Shown here piece by piece: positions 27,243-34,236 of a stretch of 51,300 nucleotides of DNA (its first letter is position 1; every line of letters starts with the position of its first letter). The stretch comes from CAYSCZ01 sp964429655 (GTDB lineage Bacteria > Bacteroidota > Bacteroidia > Cytophagales > Cyclobacteriaceae), in NCBI GenBank assembly GCA_964429655.1, contig CAYSCZ010000019.1, positions 1 through 51,300 of the forward strand. The letters run 5' to 3'. The notes beneath the pieces were generated by a model. The model saw only the letters and a list, made by a program, of their open reading frames with translations. It was not told the origin of the DNA and did not search any database. Position numbers and translations under genes: made by a program.

Positions 27243-28404
27243 ACTTTTTATCTGGATAGGTTCCCTCGTAAACACTGGCGTACTGTTTCTGCTTACCTTC
27301 TGGTTAATGAGTTTACCTTGGTTGGCCGGAGACGAAAAAATGATGATATGGATTACCTCCTGGTTGAAGTTACCCTTCAGAGAAATTCCTCCCTCTAAAA
27401 ATTTTGCGTTGATCAATGTCTCCAATGACCTGGCCCTGATAGATAAGGTGGATAGCTATGGCTTTCCTATTGGCAACCAAGCCATTACCGACAGAGAGAA
27501 GCTGGCAAGATTTTTTGAGATTTTAAATCGAAATGATGTAGAGACCAGGTTTATCATCTGTGATATAAATTTTTTGGGTAAAACATCATTTGATAGCTTG
27601 TTGGGACAGCAACTATCAAAGCGTAACGATATTATTCTTTCCTCACATCTTAATGAAGACAACACGCCTCAGGAAATTATTTTCACTAATGTACAAACCG
27701 GACTGTCCGATTATTTGACCGGTAGTATTTTTGATGAGGTTTACAAGTATCAGTTATATTTCGACTCCTTAAAGCTAACACCGCTGATCGTCCACGAAAA
27801 TATATGTAATGATAAAGCAGATAAGGCGGGCCCATTCGTAAGATTCGGTAAATGGACCACTTTAAATCATTTCATTCTGGAGTTCAATATCCTTCAAAAA
27901 GATATATCGGATCAGGAAAAGGGGTTCAATCCAATCAATCTTGGAGAACTGCTCTATTTGCCTGAAGAGGATGTCGTCGATTTTGTCAATAATAAAATTG
28001 TAGTGGTTGGTGATTTCTTTGACCGAGATATGCATGAAACAATTTTCGAAATTACCAGTGGGCCCGTCATTTTACTTAACGCACTAGTAAACCTTCAAAA
28101 TCAGCATGTATATGTTGATATTCTTTTTTGGGGCTATCTTTTCATTGGCTATTTCTTTTTATCCTGGATGGTTTTTTATCCTCAAGATGTTATCGAAAAA
28201 ATTATAAGCCAATACCTGCATAGCTATCCATTTCTGAGACAGCTCATAGGCTTCATGAGCTACCTAATACTGTTGTGTACCCTATCAACCATTACTTTCT
28301 TTTGGTTTGGCATTCATATCAACGCCTTCTTCCTGGCATTATACCTTTATCTATTGGATAAGATAGTGGATTACCTTTTAACCTTAAACTTTCTCATCAA
28401 ATAA
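27229..28404 (+). CDS. CHASE2-like membrane sensor without an output domain
   Basis: A 391-aa protein with one N-terminal membrane helix (LFIWIGSLVNTGVLFLLTFW), a periplasmic domain of about 260 residues, and three C-terminal helices (about residues 292-315, 333-356 and 362-385). The periplasmic domain shows CHASE2 features: FALINVSNDLALID near the start, a (D/E)-N-F-L-x-K-T stretch, and near its end NKIVVVGDFFDRDMHETIFE with SGPVILLNALVNL. CHASE2 proteins usually continue after the three helices into a kinase, cyclase or similar cytoplasmic domain. Here the protein stops, so signal would have to pass to a partner. The gene overlaps the FecR-like gene by 14 bp and its end overlaps the convergent nucleotidyltransferase gene by 34 bp. 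Confidence 0.72.
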   Translation: MKRSKLFIWIGSLVNTGVLFLLTFWLMSLPWLAGDEKMMIWITSWLKLPFREIPPSKNFALINVSNDLALIDKVDSYGFPIGNQAITDREKLARFFEILNRNDVETRFIICDINFLGKTSFDSLLGQQLSKRNDIILSSHLNEDNTPQEIIFTNVQTGLSDYLTGSIFDEVYKYQLYFDSLKLTPLIVHENICNDKADKAGPFVRFGKWTTLNHFILEFNILQKDISDQEKGFNPINLGELLYLPEEDVVDFVNNKIVVVGDFFDRDMHETIFEITSGPVILLNALVNLQNQHVYVDILFWGYLFIGYFFLSWMVFYPQDVIEKIISQYLHSYPFLRQLIGFMSYLILLCTLSTITFFWFGIHINAFFLALYLYLLDKIVDYLLTLNFLIK

Positions 28405-29555
28405 AATATTGGTCGACCAATTGCATATAATGGAAACATAAAAGAAGGTAATTGAACTAACTTCCAATCCTGCAATGAAATAATAAAGTTGTTCACCACC
28501 TCTACGTAGTGTTTCAGATCATTTTTAAGCAGAATCAAGTTAATAAAGCTATTTAAGTTATTGTATTCTGAACTATCATATTGATTTACTCTGGAGATTT
28601 CACTAAGAGCAAAATTTGTTATTATCCTACTGTTCCAATTTTTATGATGTAATTGTGAAAACCTACTTTCTATTTCAAAGAGTAATTGATATAAATTATG
28701 TGCCTGTGCTATAGATATTTCAAGTTGGCCTTCTTTAATTATTTTTTTTAGTTCAAATTCATCGATTAAGTTTTCTTTTTTCTCATAATTTATTACATCA
28801 ACAAGCCATTGGAGCCTCACCCACTGATGTATGGATCCATGAATAAGAAGATATGCAAAGTTCAATTCGTGCTTTATAGTTTTTATTTGGACATTATGAA
28901 TGGTCACATCCATTGAATTTTCCCACAAATACTGAAAGGAAAAGGGAAATAAGGAAAACGGACTCACTAATGACCAATGCAATTCTATAATAAGTGGTTT
29001 CCCTAGACTACTGGTTTTTCTGTAAACCATATGTGTCCGGGATTTTAATAAATAATCTCTTTTATTCTTATCAAGATCTTTGAATACAATATCATCTAAA
29101 ACTTCAAAACCTGCATTAAACAAAATACCTTCAGCTTTTTCAATGTTTTCCTGTGATATCAACACATCAATATCCTTAAAATTTCTTGTGTACGGATCCT
29201 CATACAGGATATGAGATAACACCGGGCCTTTAAGCGTTAAAAATTTAACTTCATGAACATCCAACAACTTTTTTATCTGGAGAAACTCTTTTACTAAGGC
29301 TAATTGAAATTTTATATTTTTTATATAGTTAATCTTTAATTGATCTCTGAGTGTTTGGTTCATTTCGTGCCTGGACTGGATCTTATGAAAATAGCTGCTT
29401 AACCTATGTCGTTGCAGTAATTTTAAAGGGTGTTTTGTATCTTGAAATTTGAAAAAAGATTTATTGTCACAATGATCTTGAAGCAAATCCTTGAGGAGCT
29501 TTAATAATATTTGAATTTCAATGGGAAAATTAATTATATTTATATTTTTTTGCAT
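28371..29555 (-). CDS. RiPP-associated nucleotidyltransferase-family protein
   Basis: A 394-aa protein of the uncharacterised nucleotidyltransferase family often found in lasso-peptide clusters. The likely active-site stretch is LTLKGPVLSHILYEDPYTRN followed by FKDIDVLIS, with the metal-binding D-x-D pattern, at about residues 112-140. A second motif, HMVYRK with IELHWSL, follows. The C-terminal half is helical. The reaction is unknown; transfer of a nucleotide or a related group to the peptide or to a cluster enzyme is inference. It is divergent from the RRE gene with 102 bp between starts, so it probably has its own promoter but belongs to the cluster by family and position. Confidence 0.8.
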   Translation of the reverse strand: MQKNINIINFPIEIQILLKLLKDLLQDHCDNKSFFKFQDTKHPLKLLQRHRLSSYFHKIQSRHEMNQTLRDQLKINYIKNIKFQLALVKEFLQIKKLLDVHEVKFLTLKGPVLSHILYEDPYTRNFKDIDVLISQENIEKAEGILFNAGFEVLDDIVFKDLDKNKRDYLLKSRTHMVYRKTSSLGKPLIIELHWSLVSPFSLFPFSFQYLWENSMDVTIHNVQIKTIKHELNFAYLLIHGSIHQWVRLQWLVDVINYEKKENLIDEFELKKIIKEGQLEISIAQAHNLYQLLFEIESRFSQLHHKNWNSRIITNFALSEISRVNQYDSSEYNNLNSFINLILLKNDLKHYVEVVNNFIISLQDWKLVQLPSFMFPLYAIGRPIFYLMRKFKVKR

Positions 29556-29629
29556 TTATTTAATATCTATCGTGTCTGTAAAGATTATTACCTAAGACAA
29601 AATTCGTTATGATAAATGGATAGCATAAA

Positions 29630-29637
29630 TATATTTG
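29630..29637 (+). promoter_or_regulatory. Putative Bacteroidota -7 box (TATATTTG) of the RiPP operon
   Basis: TATATTTG matches the TAnnTTTG consensus and lies 20 bp before the ATG of the RRE gene. I see no clean TTG at the -33 position (the sequence there is TTCGTTA), so the call rests on the -7 box and on its place between divergent genes. Confidence 0.4.
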
Positions 29638-29657
29638 CACATAATAATCTTGAATAA

Positions 29658-29939
29658 ATGCGTTTAACCGAAGAAATGATTGTTCGTCAGGCAGAAGATC
29701 AAATTTCAAGTAAATTAGACAATGAAGCCGTGCTAATGAGCATAGATAATGGTGAATATTATAAGATGAATCCAATTGCAACTGATATATGGGAAATGAT
29801 ATCAAATCCTAAAAAAATTTCTGATATTATAAATACACTCTTGCAAGAATATAATGTAAGTAAAGAAAAATGCACAAAAGAAGTCTTTGAATTTCTTAAT
29901 CATCTTAATGAAAAAAATTTAATCTCAGTATCTCAATAA
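29658..29939 (+). CDS. PqqD-like RiPP recognition element (lasso B1-type)
   Basis: A 93-aa protein of the PqqD family. The winged-helix pattern is visible: VRQAEDQISSKLDNEAVLMS, then the strand turn IDNGEYYKMNPIATDIWEMI, then a helix IINTLLQEYNVSKEKC and a final helix EVFEFLNHLNEKNLI. These small proteins bind the leader of the precursor peptide and hand it to the modifying enzymes. In lasso clusters the protein is called B1. It is the first gene of the plus-strand operon; the kinase gene follows after 2 bp. Length is normal for a stand-alone RRE. Confidence 0.87.
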   Translation: MRLTEEMIVRQAEDQISSKLDNEAVLMSIDNGEYYKMNPIATDIWEMISNPKKISDIINTLLQEYNVSKEKCTKEVFEFLNHLNEKNLISVSQ

Positions 29940-29941
29940 TT

Positions 29942-30862
29942 ATGTCATATAAATATCATGCTTTTGGTCTTAATATTTTTTCTGAATTACTTATTCCAGA
30001 ATTCATTCAAGCGAATCATACAAACGAAGACATAGCAATCTCCTTTGGAAGCGTACCTGAACTGTTAAAAAATGCCAAATCAAAGGGAATAAGATACTGG
30101 GCTTCGCCAAATCAACTCTTACTGAAAGTAGATAATATCGCCAAATATTTTGTTGAAAACGGTAATAGAATTACAATAGAACCTTTGGGTGGGGACGATA
30201 AAGATATACGATTATTTCTTTTGGGTTCTGCTTTTGGCGCCTTGTTGCTACAAAGGAAGCAATTAGTCCTTCATGCAAGCTCCGTGCTAATTGATGAGAA
30301 AGCTGTTCTGTTTGCAGGTAAATCTGGTGCAGGTAAATCTACTACTGCCGCTGCTTTTAGAAATAAAGGATTTAAAGTAATTAATGATGATATTTCCTTA
30401 ATAAGCTTTGATAATCAGGGTGTTCCACGGGTTATTTCCGGATATCCTCAAATGAAATTGTGGATCGATTCACTAAAAGCTCTTGAAATGGAACCCGATG
30501 ATTTCGAAAAAATTCGTGAGGCACTAGAAAAACGATGTATCAAAATAAATCCTGAAGATTTTTATTCAAAAAATGAATCGCTTATTGATCGGATTTTTAT
30601 TTTAAATAACCATAATAAACCTGAAATATCTATTAATGACATTACCGGACCTGCAAAATTTCAAGCATTAAAAAACCACACTTTTAGATTTCAATTCTTA
30701 AAAGGACTGGACATTATAAAACCTCATTTCGAACTGAGTATGAAATTGGCGAGTGTTGTACCAATGTACAGGATTTCAAAACCAGGAAACGAAATTTCCT
30801 TTTTACCGAAAATGATTGATGAATTAATGAATCATCTAAATATTGAATTAATCGATGGGTAA
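29942..30862 (+). CDS. HPr-kinase-like RiPP precursor kinase
   Basis: A 306-aa protein related to HPr kinase/phosphorylase. The P-loop GKSGAGKST lies at residues 126-134, His111 is in LVLHASSVL and the acidic pair Asp149-Asp150 is in KVINDDISLI. The first 100 residues are not kinase-like. Homologues in lasso clusters (PadeK, ThcoK) phosphorylate the C-terminal serine of the precursor. The candidate precursor here ends in Ser53, which fits that activity. The stop overlaps the start of the sulfotransferase gene by 8 bp. Cytoplasmic. Phosphorylation of this precursor is inference from the family and the context. Confidence 0.85.
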   Translation: MSYKYHAFGLNIFSELLIPEFIQANHTNEDIAISFGSVPELLKNAKSKGIRYWASPNQLLLKVDNIAKYFVENGNRITIEPLGGDDKDIRLFLLGSAFGALLLQRKQLVLHASSVLIDEKAVLFAGKSGAGKSTTAAAFRNKGFKVINDDISLISFDNQGVPRVISGYPQMKLWIDSLKALEMEPDDFEKIREALEKRCIKINPEDFYSKNESLIDRIFILNNHNKPEISINDITGPAKFQALKNHTFRFQFLKGLDIIKPHFELSMKLASVVPMYRISKPGNEISFLPKMIDELMNHLNIELIDG

Positions 30863-31727
30863 TATTATCTGGTTGGCTTCTTATCCAAAATCCGGTAATA
30901 CCTGGTTCCGGGTTTTTTTAACCAACCTGCTGAAGAAAACCGACAATCCAGTTGATATTAATAATCTAATTGGAGGTCCAATTGCCAGTGCACGTCATTT
31001 ATTAGATGAACCACTGGGATATGATAGTGGAGATTTATCTCCTGACGAATGTGATTTATTAAGACCAGAAGCTTATATTCATTTCAGTAAATCTTTGCAG
31101 GAACAAAGGTTTTGTAAAATCCATGATGCCTATACTTATTTACCAAATGGCAAACCGCTGGTCCCTAAAGAAGCTACAAAAAAGGCCTTGTATTTTGTAA
31201 GAAACCCCTTAGATATATGTATATCCTTTGCACACCATTCAGGTCATGATAATTTTAAAAACACATCGAAAATTTTAAATAATCCCAAATTTGCGTTTTG
31301 CGGAGAAGGAAAAAGACAGACCAATCAATTAAGACAAATACTCTTAACATGGAGTGGACATTATCTAAGTTGGACTTGTCACCAAGAATTCCTAGTTAAA
31401 GTAATAAAGTATGAAGACATGGTAAATCATCCGCTTAGGACTTTCTCAGAAGCAGTGGCTTTTGCAGAACTAGACTATGATGAAAAGTCCATTAGTAAAG
31501 CTATTGAAAATAGTAATATTGATACCCTTCAGAAACAGGAACAAGAAAAAGGATTTGGTGAAAAAATGATATATTGTAAAACTTTTTTTAGGAATGGAAA
31601 AGTTGGTTCTTTCAATGATTTTTTAAGTAAAGACCAAATAAATGAACTAACTAAAAACCACTGCGATGTAATGGAAACACTTGAATACCTGAACATTAAC
31701 GAGCATATACCATTAGAAAAAGTTTGA
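30855..31727 (+). CDS. PAPS-dependent sulfotransferase in the RiPP cluster
   Basis: A 290-aa sulfotransferase-domain protein. The 5'-phosphosulfate loop YPKSGNTWFR begins at residue 10 with Lys12. The 3'-phosphate region LYFVRNPLDICISFAHHSG follows at about residue 117. It would transfer sulfate from PAPS to a hydroxyl group. Position between the kinase and the B2 leader peptidase, overlapping the kinase by 8 bp, argues that its substrate is the cluster peptide. Tyr43, Tyr51, Thr or Ser of the tail would be possible acceptors. Sulfated lasso-like peptides are rarely reported, so this is a good test of the cluster's product. The alternative is that it modifies a lipid or sugar. Confidence 0.88.
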   Translation: MGNIIWLASYPKSGNTWFRVFLTNLLKKTDNPVDINNLIGGPIASARHLLDEPLGYDSGDLSPDECDLLRPEAYIHFSKSLQEQRFCKIHDAYTYLPNGKPLVPKEATKKALYFVRNPLDICISFAHHSGHDNFKNTSKILNNPKFAFCGEGKRQTNQLRQILLTWSGHYLSWTCHQEFLVKVIKYEDMVNHPLRTFSEAVAFAELDYDEKSISKAIENSNIDTLQKQEQEKGFGEKMIYCKTFFRNGKVGSFNDFLSKDQINELTKNHCDVMETLEYLNINEHIPLEKV

Positions 31728-31737
31728 AAATATTGAT

Positions 31738-32172
31738 ATGATTAGGATAGTGATCAAATTTTTACAATTGAGCTTAAGGGATAAGCTATTACTAGCTGAG
31801 GTTGTATTTTTTTTGATTTTATCTGAGTTAATAATACTTTTCATGCCTTTCAAACAAATCGTTAAAATTCTTGGCGAGAAAAATGTTGAAAGCCCATCCA
31901 TGCTTGATTTCCAAAGAGAAAAAATGTCTTATCTCCTTTCAAAATTTATTAAAATAGGAAGTAAAAACATACCCTGGAATAGCAAATGTCTCGCGCAAGC
32001 AATTGCTGGTAAATTAATGCTAAGGTTAAGGGGTTTGCCAGGAACCGTGTATTTTGGAGTTACTAATTCTAAAATTAAAATTATGGACGCACATGCCTGG
32101 CTAAGGAGTGGAAAAATACACGTTACTGGCGGAAATGGAAACGGTTTTAACTTGCTGGTAAAATTTTCCTGA
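31738..32172 (+). CDS. Lasso-type B2 leader peptidase (transglutaminase-like)
   Basis: A 144-aa protein matching the stand-alone B2 type. The N-terminal third has a hydrophobic segment (LLLAEVVFFLILSELIIL). The catalytic region has Cys84 in WNSKCLAQAIAG and His119 in DAHAWLRSG, with the typical V-Y-F-G-V stretch between. No Asp follows His119, so the third catalytic residue expected from McjB-like enzymes is not evident; Asn133/Asn135 or Asp117 might serve. The enzyme should cut the leader from the precursor, using the RRE for recognition. It begins 10 bp after the sulfotransferase gene and precedes the cyclase by 65 bp. Confidence 0.85.
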   Translation: MIRIVIKFLQLSLRDKLLLAEVVFFLILSELIILFMPFKQIVKILGEKNVESPSMLDFQREKMSYLLSKFIKIGSKNIPWNSKCLAQAIAGKLMLRLRGLPGTVYFGVTNSKIKIMDAHAWLRSGKIHVTGGNGNGFNLLVKFS

Positions 32173-32237
32173 TTGAATCAACTATTGACTCTTATCACGC
32201 TTTAAAATTCCCTTTATCTGAAATCAAATAAACTGAT

Positions 32238-34064
32238 ATGAGTACTATATGTGGAATATTATATAAGAATAAATCCCAGGTTAATACCAGGGATATTAAA
32301 ACCATGTTGGAAAATTCGACTACGAGGTTCCATCATGAAGAAAATATCCTGGAAAATTCCAATATTGTTATTGGGCAGCGACATCGATACAATACGCCTG
32401 AATCACAGTTCATTAGTCTTCCCCACAACGATAAATCATCTGGAAATATCATTGTAGCAGATTGCAGGATAGATAACCGGGAAGAGCTTATATCAAAATT
32501 AAATATTGAAGTATCAACCGCCAATAAAATGGCAGATGCACATTTCATCTTAAAAGCTTATGAAAAATGGGGGAAGGAGAGTCCAAAATACCTGGAAGGA
32601 GATTTTGCTTTTGCTCTATGGGATAACAATAAAAAAGCGCTGTTTTGTGTCCGGGACCATATGGGTATTAAACCGTTATTTTATTATGAAGACAAAGAAT
32701 ATTTCATTTTTGCTTCTTCGGTAAAGTGTATTATTAACCTGCCATTTGTTAAAAAGACAGTTAATTATGATGCTATTTTAGAATATATTGTCCCAAAAAT
32801 TATTCCATTTGATAAAACTTACTTTAAAGAAATCTTTCCTATTCTTCCTGCCGAATGGTTGACACTGTCATCAAATAATCAGATTTATAAATCAATTTAT
32901 TGGTCATTAGTAAATGAAGTTGAACAAAGATCCATTAGTATATCTGAATATCTTGATGAGATTTACTCCTTGTTTAAAGAGGCCGTAAAGAAAAGAACCA
33001 GATCATGGGGACAAATTGGCGCCGAGTTAAGTGGAGGCATTGATTCATCAGGTATTTGCGCTATTTTAGCAAAACTTCCGCTCAACAATCAAGAAAAAAT
33101 ATTTACTTTTTCCCATAATACCAAAGCTGCTATCTTAAATAAAGATACTGATGATGTATTCGATTATGTTAACGCTTTTCTAGAATTCTACCCAAATAAA
33201 TTTGAACATGAATATATTCATGAAGATCATCATATAAACTATTGGATTGAAATACAAAGAACACTTGAACTGAACGCCGGTATGCCGAACAGCAAAAGTG
33301 CCGTTATTTCACAGGTCTTATTTGAAAAAGCTAATAAAAATGGTGTGTCTGTCCTTTTATCAGGAATGGGCGGTGATCAATGCGTTACGAAGAGGTATAA
33401 AATGAACCATAAATCGAAGACTAAGTGGTTACCGGATCCCATTATAAAATTGATTATGAGGATATATTACAACACCTTATTCCACCTGAATATTAAATAT
33501 GATAAATCAGTCCCTTTAAAAAAAAGATATAAAAAGATAGCTCGTAAAAAAGTAACCAGGTTTATGTTGAAAAGACATAAATCAAATACTGATACAAATC
33601 GAATGATCGGCACACTGGAAGTTTATATCGATAATAATTTTTTTACCAATAACGCCAACACATCAGATTATTTTGGGATAGAATACCGGTACCCAATGTT
33701 TGACCGTAAGTTAATTCGTGCCGCTCTTTCACAACCGCCTTTACTTTATACAATTTTTTATAGTCAAAGGGATCTATTTAAGAAAATATTTAAAGATTTA
33801 TTACCCCCGTATATAATAAATAGAAATCAAAAAACAGGTTTTAATTCACCAGAACTCCATATGGTTCATAAAAGGGAAAAAGAACAAATATTTGAAAATC
33901 ATAAAATAATTGCTGTAAATAATAATCTAAATAAAATAGTAGATCATAATAAAATAGTCAAACATTATAATAATTTTGATAATATTGAACCAGGAAAACT
34001 TGCGAAACAATATTTAATGTACTTTTTTTGTAAAAAATATGATGATGAAAAGATTAGAAACTAA
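32238..34064 (+). CDS. Lasso-type cyclase (asparagine synthetase homologue)
   Basis: A 608-aa AsnB-like protein. The N-terminal Ntn-like domain (residues 1-210) includes VADCRIDNREEL and RDHMGIKPLFYY. The ATP-pyrophosphatase domain has the loop ELSGGIDSSG (residues 263-272). In lasso cyclases this domain adenylates a side-chain carboxylate so that the peptide N-terminus can attack it. The protein begins MSTICG, so any Cys lies at position 5 and not at 2, which means glutaminase activity is unlikely, as usual for cyclases. Length and a basic C-terminus are typical. The last 26 bp overlap the start of the precursor gene in another frame. It is the last large gene of the cluster. Confidence 0.88.
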   Translation: MSTICGILYKNKSQVNTRDIKTMLENSTTRFHHEENILENSNIVIGQRHRYNTPESQFISLPHNDKSSGNIIVADCRIDNREELISKLNIEVSTANKMADAHFILKAYEKWGKESPKYLEGDFAFALWDNNKKALFCVRDHMGIKPLFYYEDKEYFIFASSVKCIINLPFVKKTVNYDAILEYIVPKIIPFDKTYFKEIFPILPAEWLTLSSNNQIYKSIYWSLVNEVEQRSISISEYLDEIYSLFKEAVKKRTRSWGQIGAELSGGIDSSGICAILAKLPLNNQEKIFTFSHNTKAAILNKDTDDVFDYVNAFLEFYPNKFEHEYIHEDHHINYWIEIQRTLELNAGMPNSKSAVISQVLFEKANKNGVSVLLSGMGGDQCVTKRYKMNHKSKTKWLPDPIIKLIMRIYYNTLFHLNIKYDKSVPLKKRYKKIARKKVTRFMLKRHKSNTDTNRMIGTLEVYIDNNFFTNNANTSDYFGIEYRYPMFDRKLIRAALSQPPLLYTIFYSQRDLFKKIFKDLLPPYIINRNQKTGFNSPELHMVHKREKEQIFENHKIIAVNNNLNKIVDHNKIVKHYNNFDNIEPGKLAKQYLMYFFCKKYDDEKIRN

Positions 34065-34200
34065 TAGATCATATAAAAAAGTTTGGAATACTCCTGAGAT
34101 TCAACCAATGGAGGCCTCTATGACTGAATCGCTTCCTAAGGGCGGTCCCGCTGCTGAACCTACTTATGTGACTTTCTCCACAGGTCAATATTTTAGTTAA
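34039..34200 (+). CDS. Candidate lasso-type precursor peptide (53 aa)
   Basis: ATG 34039 (also 34042 and 34045) to TAA 34198-34200 encodes 53 residues; the frame differs from the cyclase, whose end it overlaps by 26 bp. The leader has an aromatic-x-x-Pro-x-Ile motif (W16-N-T-P19-E-I21), close to the Y-x-x-P-x-L used for RRE binding. Thr29 lies 10 residues after Pro19, a plausible Thr(-2). The core would then start at Ser31: SLPKGGPAAE, then PTYVTFSTG, then QYFS. The only acidic residue in it is Glu40. Counting from Ser31 Glu40 is position 10; from Leu32, Pro33 or Lys34 it is 9, 8 or 7; from Gly35 it is 6. The ring is therefore uncertain. C-terminal Ser53 suits the kinase. Confidence 0.78.
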   Translation: MMMKRLETNRSYKKVWNTPEIQPMEASMTESLPKGGPAAEPTYVTFSTGQYFS

Positions 34201-34236
34201 TTCACTTTTCACAAATAAGTCAGTCTGTATCGTTAC

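Noticed and set aside
34039..34064. Overlap of precursor and cyclase as a possible frameshift of the cyclase
   Set aside because: The cyclase ends normally (KIRN) with its own stop, and the second frame carries RiPP leader and core features, not cyclase sequence.
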